A stretch of 64,000 nt of DNA from NCBI GenBank assembly GCA_029782295.1, contig JAKOVB010000089.1, positions 248,001 through 312,000 on the forward strand, given 5' to 3'. Shown one piece after another: positions 33,760-42,197 of the stretch. This DNA is from Pseudomonadota bacterium. Lineage in GTDB: Bacteria; Pseudomonadota; Gammaproteobacteria; Burkholderiales; Methylophilaceae. Each line of letters opens with the position of its first letter. Position 1 is the first letter of the stretch. The notes beneath the pieces are model-generated. The model did not search any database and was not told where the DNA came from. It saw nothing but the letters and a program-made list of their open reading frames with translations. A program made the position numbers and the translations under genes.

Positions 33760-34801
33760 GCCACTGGCTATCGGACTCGAAGAGGCGCTTGAACGGACGT
33801 AAGGCATGCCTGATCAACGGGTTGCGAATGTACACGGCATGGCGCGTGAAGGTGAAACTGGCCCCGAGATGGCGTTTGATTTCCGGATCGGTCCAGCCTG
33901 CCACGTAGTGCGTCAGATTACGTTCCAGTGCGAATTGCAAATTGTGCAGCCAGCTGACGAAATAGAGGTTGTGTTCGCGCGCCATGGGGTAGGAAAAACC
34001 CACATATTTATCGAGCAACATGCCGTTGTGCACGAAGCACAGGTTGTAGCCGATCAGCTTTCCTTCCACTTTGTAGTGGAACACCACGCCCCCGTTTGCG
34101 GGATCCTGAAGGACCGCTCGGAAGAACTCGGGCGACAGCAGGTCAAAGTGGATTTCACTCTGGTCATAAACGTTCCTGTACAGAGCATAGAACTCGTCCA
34201 GAAGCGCTTCATCCATGAAACGGGCATCCCCGGTCGCGACATTTTCGATCTCGACAGCGCTGGCCTGCTTGAGTTTGCGCGTGATGTCCTTGCGACGGCT
34301 TTTGCTCATGCGCGCCAGGAATTCATCCGTAGAGGTAAAGTCGATAGGTACATAGGCCAGGGCCTGACCTTCCACCATGACAAAGCCCGCCCGCTGGCTT
34401 GCGGAAACGAACGCCTGCACGTATCCGTGCGTCGACTCACCGACCAGAACAGGGTCGGAAGGAATATCCTTGACGATGAGAAAGGAAAACTCCTTGGCTT
34501 TCTGCAACAGGTCGGCGATGAAATCATCCGGACTCAGGTGCGTGGGCATCAACCCATACTCGGAAACGGTAGCACCGATGAAACAGGTATGGGGCCTCAG
34601 CAGCCTGCGCCACCAACCATGAAAAGGCAAAGCCTCCAGTTTGCGGCGTTCCTCAGGTTCCATGGTGGTGAGCAGGTCGAATTTCGTGGAAAACGCCGGG
34701 ACGCCAGAGACCTTGAACGCTGGAAATCCTTCCGGCGGATGGGTCAGGAAATGCCCGATCAGGGCCGGTGGCTCGATGAGGTTGTGCAGCGAGTCAGTCA
34801 A
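33740..34801 (-). CDS. GNAT/FemAB-like acyltransferase
   Basis: A 353-residue protein. Its central and C-terminal parts follow the BioF2-like/FemAB double-GNAT pattern: MSKSRRKDITRKLKQASAVEIE, ALYRNVYDQSEIHFDLLSPEFF, VVFHYKVEGKLIGYNLCFVHNGMLLDKYVGF and HYVAGWTDPEIKRHLGASF. Such enzymes acylate amines using acyl-CoA, acyl-ACP or aminoacyl donors. It lies one base after the ketoacyl synthase gene, so an acyl-ACP donor is plausible. It overlaps the arginase-fold gene at its 3' end. Confidence 0.75.
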   Translation of the reverse strand: MTDSLHNLIEPPALIGHFLTHPPEGFPAFKVSGVPAFSTKFDLLTTMEPEERRKLEALPFHGWWRRLLRPHTCFIGATVSEYGLMPTHLSPDDFIADLLQKAKEFSFLIVKDIPSDPVLVGESTHGYVQAFVSASQRAGFVMVEGQALAYVPIDFTSTDEFLARMSKSRRKDITRKLKQASAVEIENVATGDARFMDEALLDEFYALYRNVYDQSEIHFDLLSPEFFRAVLQDPANGGVVFHYKVEGKLIGYNLCFVHNGMLLDKYVGFSYPMAREHNLYFVSWLHNLQFALERNLTHYVAGWTDPEIKRHLGASFTFTRHAVYIRNPLIRHALRPFKRLFESDSQWHESAHS

Positions 34802-34802
34802 C

Positions 34803-36032
34803 TTAGACCTTGCGCGCGATCAGCACTCCGCTGGTACCGCCGAACGCGAAAGAGTTGGACATCACGGTCTCGACCTTGACATTCTCACGCCCTACGTTGG
34901 GGATATAATCCAGATCGCACTCTGGATCGGGCTGGACCAGATGTGCAGTCGGCGGCAAGGCTTGTTTGTCGATAGCCATCATGCAGGCGACGAATTCCAC
35001 CGCTCCCGCCGCGCCCATCAGATGGCCTGTCATGGATTTGGTGGAACTGACCGGAATCCCCGTACCGCACACCTGCTTGATGGCAGCCGTTTCCGTAACA
35101 TCATTCAGCTTGGTGCCGGTGCCGTGGGCATTGATGTAATCCAGCTGGTCCGGCGTAATACCTGCTTCAGCCAGCGCACGACGGATGGCGCGCGCCTGAC
35201 CGTCAACCGACGGTTGGGTAATATGGGTCGAATCACTGCTGCTGCCGTAGCCGATGACCTCGGCATAAATTTTGGCGCCGCGCGCCAAGGCGCGTTCCAT
35301 ATCCTCCAGCACGACCATGGCGGCCCCCTCTCCCAGCACCAGACCGGTACGATTGGCAGAGAACGGCTTGCAGGAGGCCGAGGGATTTTCCGGGTCTTCG
35401 CTGGCCAAGGTGCGCAACGCTTCCCAGGCCTTGATGGTGCCGTAGGTCAGCAGTGCCTCTGCGCCCCCAGCCAGCATGACGTCCGCGTAGCCATGACGAA
35501 TCTGGCGTGTTGCCTCGCCGATGGAAACGGAAGAAGAAGCACAGGCGGTGCAGAAGGTAAGGCTGGGGCCGGTCAGTCCGAAATCCAGTGCCACCTGGGA
35601 ACCCGCCGCGTTATTCATCGCCATCAACACGGTAAACGGTTTGAGGCGACTGGCATTGTCACGATAAAGGCGCACGTAGCCTTCTTCGATGGATGCAGCC
35701 CCACCCATACCAGTGCCCAGATAGACACCGATGCGTTCGCGGTCTTCGGAGGCGAGATCCAGTCCGGCGTCTGCCAGGGCCTGCTGGCCCGCCACCACGG
35801 CAAACTGGGTGACACGATCCATCGCGCCGGCCTTGCTCTTGGGAAAATGCGCCAGCGGATCGAAATCACCGATCCATGCTGCCAGCTGGGCATCCAGACT
35901 ATCGACGAAATCGGTTTCCAGCCGCCTGATACCGGACTTGCCGGCCATCAGGCTGGAAAAGAAGGTTTCACGGTCGTTGCCGACCGGCGAAAGAATACCA
36001 ATGCCGGTGACGGCAACGCGCCTCGTCGCCAT
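34803..36032 (-). CDS. Beta-ketoacyl-ACP synthase (KAS II/FabF-like)
   Basis: A 409-residue condensing enzyme with the complete Cys-His-His set: C164 in CTACASSSVS, His in NAHGTGTKLND and His in KSMTGHLMGAAGAVE. It also has GTGMGG and the closing NSFAFGGTSGVL. It performs decarboxylative condensation of malonyl-ACP with an acyl primer. It is separate from the usual fab cluster: no fabD, fabG or fabZ is near. It is paired by a one-base overlap with its own ACP, which points to a dedicated secondary pathway rather than bulk fatty acid synthesis. Confidence 0.92.
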   Translation of the reverse strand: MATRRVAVTGIGILSPVGNDRETFFSSLMAGKSGIRRLETDFVDSLDAQLAAWIGDFDPLAHFPKSKAGAMDRVTQFAVVAGQQALADAGLDLASEDRERIGVYLGTGMGGAASIEEGYVRLYRDNASRLKPFTVLMAMNNAAGSQVALDFGLTGPSLTFCTACASSSVSIGEATRQIRHGYADVMLAGGAEALLTYGTIKAWEALRTLASEDPENPSASCKPFSANRTGLVLGEGAAMVVLEDMERALARGAKIYAEVIGYGSSSDSTHITQPSVDGQARAIRRALAEAGITPDQLDYINAHGTGTKLNDVTETAAIKQVCGTGIPVSSTKSMTGHLMGAAGAVEFVACMMAIDKQALPPTAHLVQPDPECDLDYIPNVGRENVKVETVMSNSFAFGGTSGVLIARKV

Positions 36033-36274
36033 TACTTGCCCTGCTCGGTACGCAGGCGGTCGATCAATGAAACGACGTCCTGGACGGTCTTGATCGCTAC
36101 TTCTTCGTTAGGGACCTTGATGCCGAATTTCTCTTCAGCCTCGAAGATGATGTCGAACGTATCCAGGGAGTCGATCTCCAGGGATTCAAAGGTTGATTCG
36201 AGCGTGATCTCTTCGGCCGGCTTTTCGAACTTCTTGGCAATAATGTCACGCAGGGTCTCAAAAGTATCCAACAC
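36032..36274 (-). CDS. Acyl carrier protein
   Basis: An 80-residue acidic four-helix protein with the phosphopantetheine attachment serine S36 in LEIDSLDTFDIIFEAEEKFGI. The usual DSL is preserved. It precedes and overlaps the ketoacyl synthase gene by one base and follows the hydrolase gene by six bases. It is a second, specialised ACP judging by context; the housekeeping acpP is not in this window. Confidence 0.93.
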   Translation of the reverse strand: MLDTFETLRDIIAKKFEKPAEEITLESTFESLEIDSLDTFDIIFEAEEKFGIKVPNEEVAIKTVQDVVSLIDRLRTEQGK

Positions 36275-36280
36275 AGCCTC

Positions 36281-37135
36281 CTAGGCCGATGCAACCGCAC
36301 CGGCGTGCTTCTTGAAAAACTCCGCCATGCGGCGGGCGATGTCGTCACGGCGCTTGTCCAGCGTCACGACATGGTAAGTGTCATCCACGAAGAAGGTCTC
36401 GATCTGCCGGGTGCCCAGCCGCTTGGCGACGAAATGGGCATTCCTCAGGCTGGCCGTGTCGTCCTCCGTGGAATGCACGATCAAAGAAGGGGATTTTACA
36501 TGGGGAAGCGCTGCTTTAGCCACCTTGATGAAACGGTTACTTTCATGGATGGTCACGGCAGAGGTCCGGAAGATCCCGACCTTTTCTGTTGCCTGTGCGT
36601 CCCGGTTCTCAAGAACGGCGTGCACCATGGCACGCGTCCTCTCGCACTTGATACCGTATGGCGGGGTTTCGTCCCAGTGCAGAAAGTAGCGCAACGGGCT
36701 GTGCAGTACGACCGGCAGCAGGAGCTTGCGCTTGAGGCGCGGCATGTTCCAACCGTCGTAGAAAAAGGTCGACGACATCAAACCCAAGCCGGCCACGCGC
36801 TCCCCCTTCTCGGCCGCCAGCTTGATCGCCAGCAGCGCGCCGATGGACAGGCCGGCAACGAACACCTGGGGGTGCTCGGCCTTGAGGGCCTCGAAGGCCT
36901 GCTCAATGGAGGTGTACCAGTCCTGCCACTTGGAGCGGCGCAAGTCTATCGCCTCGCGACAATGCCCGGCCAGCGCCGGCGCCATGATGCTGAACCCCTG
37001 CTTGGTCAGGCGTTTGGCAATCGGCCGCATTTCGGCTGGCGTACCGGTCAACCCGTGGATCAGCAGCACGGCTGCATCGCCGTGCTTTTCATAATAGCCG
37101 GTCGGTCCCAGCACGTCTTCAATCGTTTTCGTCAT
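36281..37135 (-). CDS. Alpha/beta hydrolase (carboxylesterase/lysophospholipase-like)
   Basis: A 284-residue protein from ATG 37135. It has an oxyanion-hole loop LLIHGLTGTPAEM, a nucleophile elbow GLSIG with S97, an acid in SLIVHSTEDDTAS and a His in DDTYHVVTLDKRRDD: a full Ser-Asp-His triad. The layout is like the carboxylesterase Est30 or serine aminopeptidase group. In an ACP/KAS operon it may act as thioesterase or release enzyme. This role is inferred from position. Confidence 0.85.
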   Translation of the reverse strand: MTKTIEDVLGPTGYYEKHGDAAVLLIHGLTGTPAEMRPIAKRLTKQGFSIMAPALAGHCREAIDLRRSKWQDWYTSIEQAFEALKAEHPQVFVAGLSIGALLAIKLAAEKGERVAGLGLMSSTFFYDGWNMPRLKRKLLLPVVLHSPLRYFLHWDETPPYGIKCERTRAMVHAVLENRDAQATEKVGIFRTSAVTIHESNRFIKVAKAALPHVKSPSLIVHSTEDDTASLRNAHFVAKRLGTRQIETFFVDDTYHVVTLDKRRDDIARRMAEFFKKHAGAVASA

Positions 37136-37209
37136 CACCAAATCACTAAAACTCACACATCCATTTCCGCGCTGGTGCCAACGCAGCATCGGCACCAGCG
37201 CGCGATGGA

Positions 37210-38583
37210 TTATTCCGCGCCGCAGCGACGCAGCAGCATTTCGAACAGATGGATGCCCAGGTCGATTTCCTCTTCGGAAATCATCAGAGACGGCGCGAGC
37301 GTAATCACGTTCTTTTCATAGCCGCCGATATCCAGCACCAGGCCGTACTTCTTGTCGTCGACCAGCAGGTCACCCTTCAGACCTTCGTTGAACATGCGGT
37401 CAGCCAGGGCGCGGCTGGCGGTGAAGCCATCCTTCTCGCACAGTTCGATCCGCAGGGCCAGACCCAGGCCGCTGACATCGCCCACGCATTTCCAGCGGGA
37501 CTTCAGTTCTTGCAGGCGATTCAGGAAGTAAGCACCGCGGGCACGGACATGCGGTTCGAAATCTTCTTCCTGCGTCATCTTCAGCACTTCCAGCGCGACG
37601 GAGGTCCCGAGCGGATTGGAAGCGAAGGTGGAGTGCGTGGAGCCGGGCGGGAACTTCTCCGGGGAGATCAGCTCTTCACGCGCCCAGATGCCGGACAGCG
37701 GGTTGAGGCCATTCGTGATCGCTTTGCCGAACACGAAGATGTCCGGAATGATGTCGAAGTTTTCCCACGACCACAGCTTGCCAGTACGATAGACCCCCAT
37801 CTGGATTTCGTCGGCGACCAGCAGCACGTTGCGCTTCTTTAGAGATTCCTGCAGCTTCTTCATGTAGCCGGCCGGCGGAACGATGTAGCCGCCCGTACCT
37901 TGCATCGGCTCGATGTAGAACGCGCCGAATTCGCACTGCTTGGACTTTTCGTCCCAGAACGACTGGTATTCGGTGTCGAACAGCTTTTCGAATTCCTTGT
38001 GGCAATAGGTGTTGCAGGTTTCCACCTTCATGTCGTAGGGGCAACGGAAGCAGTACGGATATGGCACGAAGTGCGCGCGATCGGAGAAATTGCCGAAACG
38101 ACGGCGATAACGGTAGCTGGAGGTAATGGCGGAAGCGCCCAGCGTACGGCCGTGGTAACCGCCCATGAAGGCGAACTGGTGCGTCTTGCCGGTGTGGTTA
38201 CGGACGACCTTGAGGGAGTCTTCCACGGCCTGTGCGCCGCCGACGTTGAAGTGCACGCGGCCCTTCACGCCGTACTTGTCTTCCATGTACTTGCAGATGA
38301 TTTCCGCCAGCTCGACCTTTTCCTTGTGCAGGTACTGGCTGGCCAGTTGTGGCAGCGTGTCGATCTGCTTCTTCAGCGTGTCGGCGATGCGCTTGTTCTT
38401 GTAGCCGAAATTAACGGCGGAATACCACATCTGCCAGTCGAGATAAGGAGTGCCGTGCTCGTCAAACAGGAAGCTGCCGTCGCAGCCTTCGAACACCTTG
38501 GGCGGATCCGCATAGTTCACGGTATCGCCGTGGGAACAATATTTGTCGTTCTTGTCGAGAATCTCGATGATCTTCTGATCCAT
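37210..38583 (-). CDS. Class III (omega) aminotransferase with Cys4 insertion
   Basis: A 457-residue PLP enzyme. D258 lies in LLVADEIQMG and the Schiff-base K287 in FVFGKAITNGLNP. NVGGAQAVEDSLK and GGYHGRTLGA are the expected cofactor loops. An insertion at about 178-194 has the spacing C-x2-C-x8-C-x3-C (YCFRCPYDMKVETCNTYC), which looks like a structural metal site. Such enzymes transaminate omega-amines such as diaminobutyrate, putrescine or beta-alanine. The gene lies in the operon between the HAD phosphatase and the hydrolase and could supply or modify an amine substrate. Confidence 0.88.
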   Translation of the reverse strand: MDQKIIEILDKNDKYCSHGDTVNYADPPKVFEGCDGSFLFDEHGTPYLDWQMWYSAVNFGYKNKRIADTLKKQIDTLPQLASQYLHKEKVELAEIICKYMEDKYGVKGRVHFNVGGAQAVEDSLKVVRNHTGKTHQFAFMGGYHGRTLGASAITSSYRYRRRFGNFSDRAHFVPYPYCFRCPYDMKVETCNTYCHKEFEKLFDTEYQSFWDEKSKQCEFGAFYIEPMQGTGGYIVPPAGYMKKLQESLKKRNVLLVADEIQMGVYRTGKLWSWENFDIIPDIFVFGKAITNGLNPLSGIWAREELISPEKFPPGSTHSTFASNPLGTSVALEVLKMTQEEDFEPHVRARGAYFLNRLQELKSRWKCVGDVSGLGLALRIELCEKDGFTASRALADRMFNEGLKGDLLVDDKKYGLVLDIGGYEKNVITLAPSLMISEEEIDLGIHLFEMLLRRCGAE

Positions 38584-38616
38584 GTCTAAACGCTTTCGAT
38601 AAGAAAAAAGAAAAAA

Positions 38617-39279
38617 TCAGGCGCTTGCGCCCTGTTGCGGCAATTGATGAGGCCAGCCCTTGACCTTGGCCAGCACGTCGGCGAAGGTCTGGAATTTGAA
38701 ATGCGGGATGTTGTTCTTTTCGCAGTACTTGATCAGGGAGCCCTTGGCGAAGACGATGTCCGCTTCCTTGGCCAGACAGGCATCGGACTTGCCATCGCCG
38801 ATCAGCACCACGCGCTTGTCGCCGCCGGACAGGTCCCGGGCGATCTTGCACTTGCAGGTGCCGTTACCGCCGCTACAGCTCGGGTTCATGTGCGGCCAGG
38901 AGAGATCGATGCCGTCCGGCACGAAATGGAGCTTGTTGGCATAAACAGGCAACTCCGGCAATGCTGCGTTCTTCATGGCGACCTTGATCGCATGGTCGAG
39001 GCCGTCGCTGACGATCGCGACATTGGCGAAAGTGCTGACGTGCTTGTAGAAAGGCAGGAAGCTGGCATCGAGCTGGATGCCGCGGAAGAAACTTTCCAGG
39101 GTAACGTGGTCGGTCTTCACCATGCGCAGCTGTTTCTGCATGCATTGCACCGCGGTGATGTGGCCGTCCAGCCATTCCTGTTCCACCGCCTCCCATTCGG
39201 GGCCGGCGAAACGTTCCAGCATGGCATCCACGGTATCGCGGACAGACAAAGTTCCATCAAAATCAACGACAAACAGCAT
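38617..39279 (-). CDS. MtnX-like HAD-IB phosphatase
   Basis: A 220-residue HAD hydrolase, first gene of the minus-strand operon. Motif I is VVDFDGTLS (D6 and D8), motif II lies around VAIVSDGLDHAIK, and motif III/IV is VVLIGDGKSDACLAKEADIVFAKG. It resembles MtnX and phosphoserine phosphatase, which act on small phosphorylated metabolites. A Cys-rich stretch (CSGGNGTCKCK) lies in the cap region. The substrate is unknown. The upstream gap of 135 bases to the divergent exporter operon must hold both promoters. Confidence 0.88.
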   Translation of the reverse strand: MLFVVDFDGTLSVRDTVDAMLERFAGPEWEAVEQEWLDGHITAVQCMQKQLRMVKTDHVTLESFFRGIQLDASFLPFYKHVSTFANVAIVSDGLDHAIKVAMKNAALPELPVYANKLHFVPDGIDLSWPHMNPSCSGGNGTCKCKIARDLSGGDKRVVLIGDGKSDACLAKEADIVFAKGSLIKYCEKNNIPHFKFQTFADVLAKVKGWPHQLPQQGASA

Positions 39280-39414
39280 AAGGTCGCCTCCTGGCCATAA
39301 TTTTCAGCGTGCAGAATAACCACATTCCCTTACAAATTACTTACGGCCGGCTGACGCCGCAGGATGGTCGATATCGGGTATCCTTATGCTTTGATCATCA
39401 TTGTCGCTGTTTGA

Positions 39415-40548
39415 ATGAAAGTTTCACTGGCCAGGTCTTCCCTCATCCATGAATGGCGCCGATATCTGGCGGCTGTTCTGGCCGTGAGTTTCGCCGGCCT
39501 GCTTCTGGTGGTGCAAATGGCGTTATTGCTGGGCCTGTTCGGCAGCGTATCGCTGGTGATCGAGCAATCGGGCGCCGCCCTGTGGATCGGTTACCGCAAC
39601 ACCCAGAGCGTGGATCTGGGACGCGACCTGCCGCCCGGCAGCGACCTGCAGGCATGGCAGCATCCGGCAGTCGTCACCGTGGAACCCTTCCATCTCGGTT
39701 TCGGCGATTGGCGCCGCGACGATGGAGTCGCCATGTCGGCCACCATCAACGCCATCGACACCCATCCCAACGCCCTCGCCTTTTCCAACCTGCTGACACC
39801 GGAACAGCGCCACCTGCTGGATGAGCCCGACGCCGTCATCATCGACCGGGCCGATCGCAGCAAGCTGGGGGCATCGCTGGGTGGCGTGGCGGAAATCAAC
39901 GGCAAGCGGGTACGCGTGGCCGGACTGGTCGACGGCATCCGCGCGATCGGCGGTGTGAACGTGCTCACCTCTTTCAGCACCGCGCGCCGCATCGACCCCG
40001 GCTTCATTACCGGCAACGAAACCACTTACTACCTGGTCGGCCTGGCTCCCGGGGCCGATGCCGGAAAAGTGGCACATGAACTCAACGACCGCCATCCCTA
40101 CAAGCGCTACAGCGTCTGGAAGGCCAAGGACTTTTCCATCCAGTCTCAAATCTACTGGTTGCTGGAATCCGGTGCCGGCACCGGTGCCGGCGTAGCCACC
40201 CTGCTCGGTCTGATCGTGGGCATCGTCATCACCAGTCAGACGCTGGCCGCCTCCATCCTCGCCTCCATCAAGGAATTTGCGGCCCTGCGCGCGCTGGGGG
40301 TCTCGCAAGGCTCGCTTCGCAACATCGTGCTGGAACAGGCGTTCTGGATCGGCCTGGTCGGACTCGCGCTGACGGCCGTCCTCACCGCGGGTGCTGCATG
40401 GCTGGGCCACGTCGCGGCCATCGCCATGAAATTCCCGTGGTGGCTGATCGGTGGTTCTGCCGGCATCATCCTCGCGATCGCGCTCGGCTCCGGCTGGTAC
40501 GCGCTGAGTGCGCTATACAAGGCTGATCCGGCCACCCTACTGAGATAA
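39415..40548 (+). CDS. ABC exporter permease (FtsX/DevC-like)
   Basis: A 377-residue protein with an N-terminal membrane helix (about 18-40), a large extracytoplasmic domain of about 210 residues and three C-terminal helices (GAGVATLLGLIVGIVIT, WIGLVGLALTAVLTAGAAWLG, WWLIGGSAGIILAIALGSGWYAL). This is the MacB/FtsX/DevC topology. The next gene, one base away, is its ATPase, followed by a membrane-fusion protein and an outer-membrane factor. Together they make a complete tripartite exporter of the DevBCA type. In cyanobacteria DevBCA exports glycolipids, which is of interest given the neighbouring acyl-chain operon. Confidence 0.88.
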   Translation: MKVSLARSSLIHEWRRYLAAVLAVSFAGLLLVVQMALLLGLFGSVSLVIEQSGAALWIGYRNTQSVDLGRDLPPGSDLQAWQHPAVVTVEPFHLGFGDWRRDDGVAMSATINAIDTHPNALAFSNLLTPEQRHLLDEPDAVIIDRADRSKLGASLGGVAEINGKRVRVAGLVDGIRAIGGVNVLTSFSTARRIDPGFITGNETTYYLVGLAPGADAGKVAHELNDRHPYKRYSVWKAKDFSIQSQIYWLLESGAGTGAGVATLLGLIVGIVITSQTLAASILASIKEFAALRALGVSQGSLRNIVLEQAFWIGLVGLALTAVLTAGAAWLGHVAAIAMKFPWWLIGGSAGIILAIALGSGWYALSALYKADPATLLR

Positions 40549-40549
40549 C

Positions 40550-41287
40550 ATGACCGCCCCTACCCTCATCAGCCAGGACATCTCCAAGTCCTTCACATCC
40601 GGCCAGATTACGCAGCAGGTGATCAAGCACAGCTCGCTGCAGATCTATCCGGGTGAACTCACGCTGGTCGTCGGCCCCTCAGGCTCTGGCAAGAGCACCA
40701 TGCTGGCCATGCTGTCAGGACTGCTGCGCCCGGACTCCGGCCATGTCAGGGCGCTGGACACCAACCTCTGGGCGCTGGACGACCGGACCATTGACCAGTT
40801 CCGGCTGGAACATTGCGGTTTCATCTTCCAGGGATTCAACCTGTTCGGAGCGCTGAGCGCACTGGAGAATGTGATGCTGCCGCTGCAATACCTGCACCTG
40901 CCTGCGCACACCATTCGTGAACGGGCCGAGGACGCACTAGCCGAAGTCGGCCTGCAGCAACGCATGCACCTGCGACCATTCCAGTTGTCCGGCGGGGAGA
41001 AACAACGCGTGGCGATCGCCCGTGCGTTGGTGAAGAACCCGAGGCTGATGTTTGCGGACGAACCGACCTCTGCCCTGGACGGCGCCAACGGACAAGTGGT
41101 GATCGACTTGTTGAAACGTATCGCGCGCGACCACAACGCCACCGTGCTGGGCGTCACGCACGACCCGCGCCTGTTCAGCCACGCTGACCGCGTCATCACG
41201 CTGGAAGATGGCATCGTGGTGAGCGACGAACATCGAAGTGAATTCAAAGCGCCGATTGGCGATATCATTGAGCATGCCCATGAATAA
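40550..41287 (+). CDS. ABC exporter ATPase (DevA/LolD/MacB-like)
   Basis: A 245-residue ATPase with Walker A GPSGSGKST, Q-loop FIFQGFNLFGAL, signature LSGGEKQRVAIARAL, Walker B LMFADEPTSALD and H-loop VLGVTHDPR. The pattern is that of the MacB/LolD/FtsE group that works with FtsX-fold permeases. The gene starts one base after the permease stop and overlaps the membrane-fusion gene start. Confidence 0.94.
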   Translation: MTAPTLISQDISKSFTSGQITQQVIKHSSLQIYPGELTLVVGPSGSGKSTMLAMLSGLLRPDSGHVRALDTNLWALDDRTIDQFRLEHCGFIFQGFNLFGALSALENVMLPLQYLHLPAHTIRERAEDALAEVGLQQRMHLRPFQLSGGEKQRVAIARALVKNPRLMFADEPTSALDGANGQVVIDLLKRIARDHNATVLGVTHDPRLFSHADRVITLEDGIVVSDEHRSEFKAPIGDIIEHAHE

Positions 41288-42197
41288 TCAGATCAAAAAA
41301 TCGCTGCCCAACATTGCCCTTATCCTGAGCATCCTCGCGACTGCAGGTGCAGTCTGGCTATCCCGCGAACCTGCAGTCCACGAAGCCCAGGCTGCCCAGC
41401 GAGCACCGGCTGCCTCCCCCTACAGTGCGATCGCCAAGGGCCGCATAGACATCAAGGGTGGCTTGCTGCGATTGACGGCGAGACGCGAAGGGTCGGTCAG
41501 CCGACTTCTGGTGGAAGAAGGCGACCACGTCAAGGCCGGCCAACCGCTGGTGCAACTGGACGACCAGCAGGCACGCCTTGCCGTCGATCTCGCCCGCGCC
41601 GAACTGGAGCAGGCAAAGCGCGCCCTCCCCGCACTCGAGGCCAAGCGCTTCGCCGCAGAGCGCGATGAAGCGCGACTGATTCCGCTTACCAACGATTACA
41701 CCGTCTCCCGTCAGGAAGCGGATCAGGCCAGCGACCAGGTGCGCATGATCAAGGCCGACATCGCCACCGCCAATGCCGCCATCGAAACGGCCGCATTGCG
41801 TGTCAGGGCTGCCGAACTCGACCTCGACCAGCGCATTGTGCGTGCCCCCGGGGATGGCCAGATCATGCACGTGCACACACGCACCGGTGATTTCGTCGGC
41901 CCGCAGAATGTGCTATTCCTGTTTGCGCCGAACACTCCCCGTGTCGTCGTTGCGGAATTGGAGGAACGTTTCATACCGGATGTCAAACCCGGCCAGAGCG
42001 CCGAAGTCATCCTGGAAGCTGACGAAACGCACAAATATCCGGCCAAGGTCCTGCGTCTGGGACACATGGTTGGCGCCCGCACTCCTAGCGACGACCCGCA
42101 TGAGCGCCAGGACGATCATGTGGTGGAATGCCTGCTGTCGGTCGAGGCACCGCAATTGCTGATTGGCCAGCGGGTCATCGTCCGGATTTTCAAGTGA
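41274..42197 (+). CDS. HlyD/DevB-family periplasmic adaptor
   Basis: A protein of about 307 residues, with a start at ATG 41274 or 41280 inside the end of the ATPase gene. An N-terminal anchor (IALILSILATAGAVWLS) is followed by a lipoyl half-motif (GSVSRLLVEEGDHVKAGQPLVQLDD), a helical hairpin (about 95-175), the second lipoyl half (RIVRAPGDGQIMHVHTRTGDFV) and a beta-barrel (FIPDVKPGQSAEVIL). It bridges the inner-membrane exporter and the outer-membrane factor. Confidence 0.9.
   Translation: MPMNNQIKKSLPNIALILSILATAGAVWLSREPAVHEAQAAQRAPAASPYSAIAKGRIDIKGGLLRLTARREGSVSRLLVEEGDHVKAGQPLVQLDDQQARLAVDLARAELEQAKRALPALEAKRFAAERDEARLIPLTNDYTVSRQEADQASDQVRMIKADIATANAAIETAALRVRAAELDLDQRIVRAPGDGQIMHVHTRTGDFVGPQNVLFLFAPNTPRVVVAELEERFIPDVKPGQSAEVILEADETHKYPAKVLRLGHMVGARTPSDDPHERQDDHVVECLLSVEAPQLLIGQRVIVRIFK

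Noticed and set aside
34641-36284. 547-codon open frame on the plus strand
   Set aside because: It lies exactly opposite the ketoacyl synthase and ACP genes, whose motifs are unmistakable. The translation is low-complexity and without recognisable domains.
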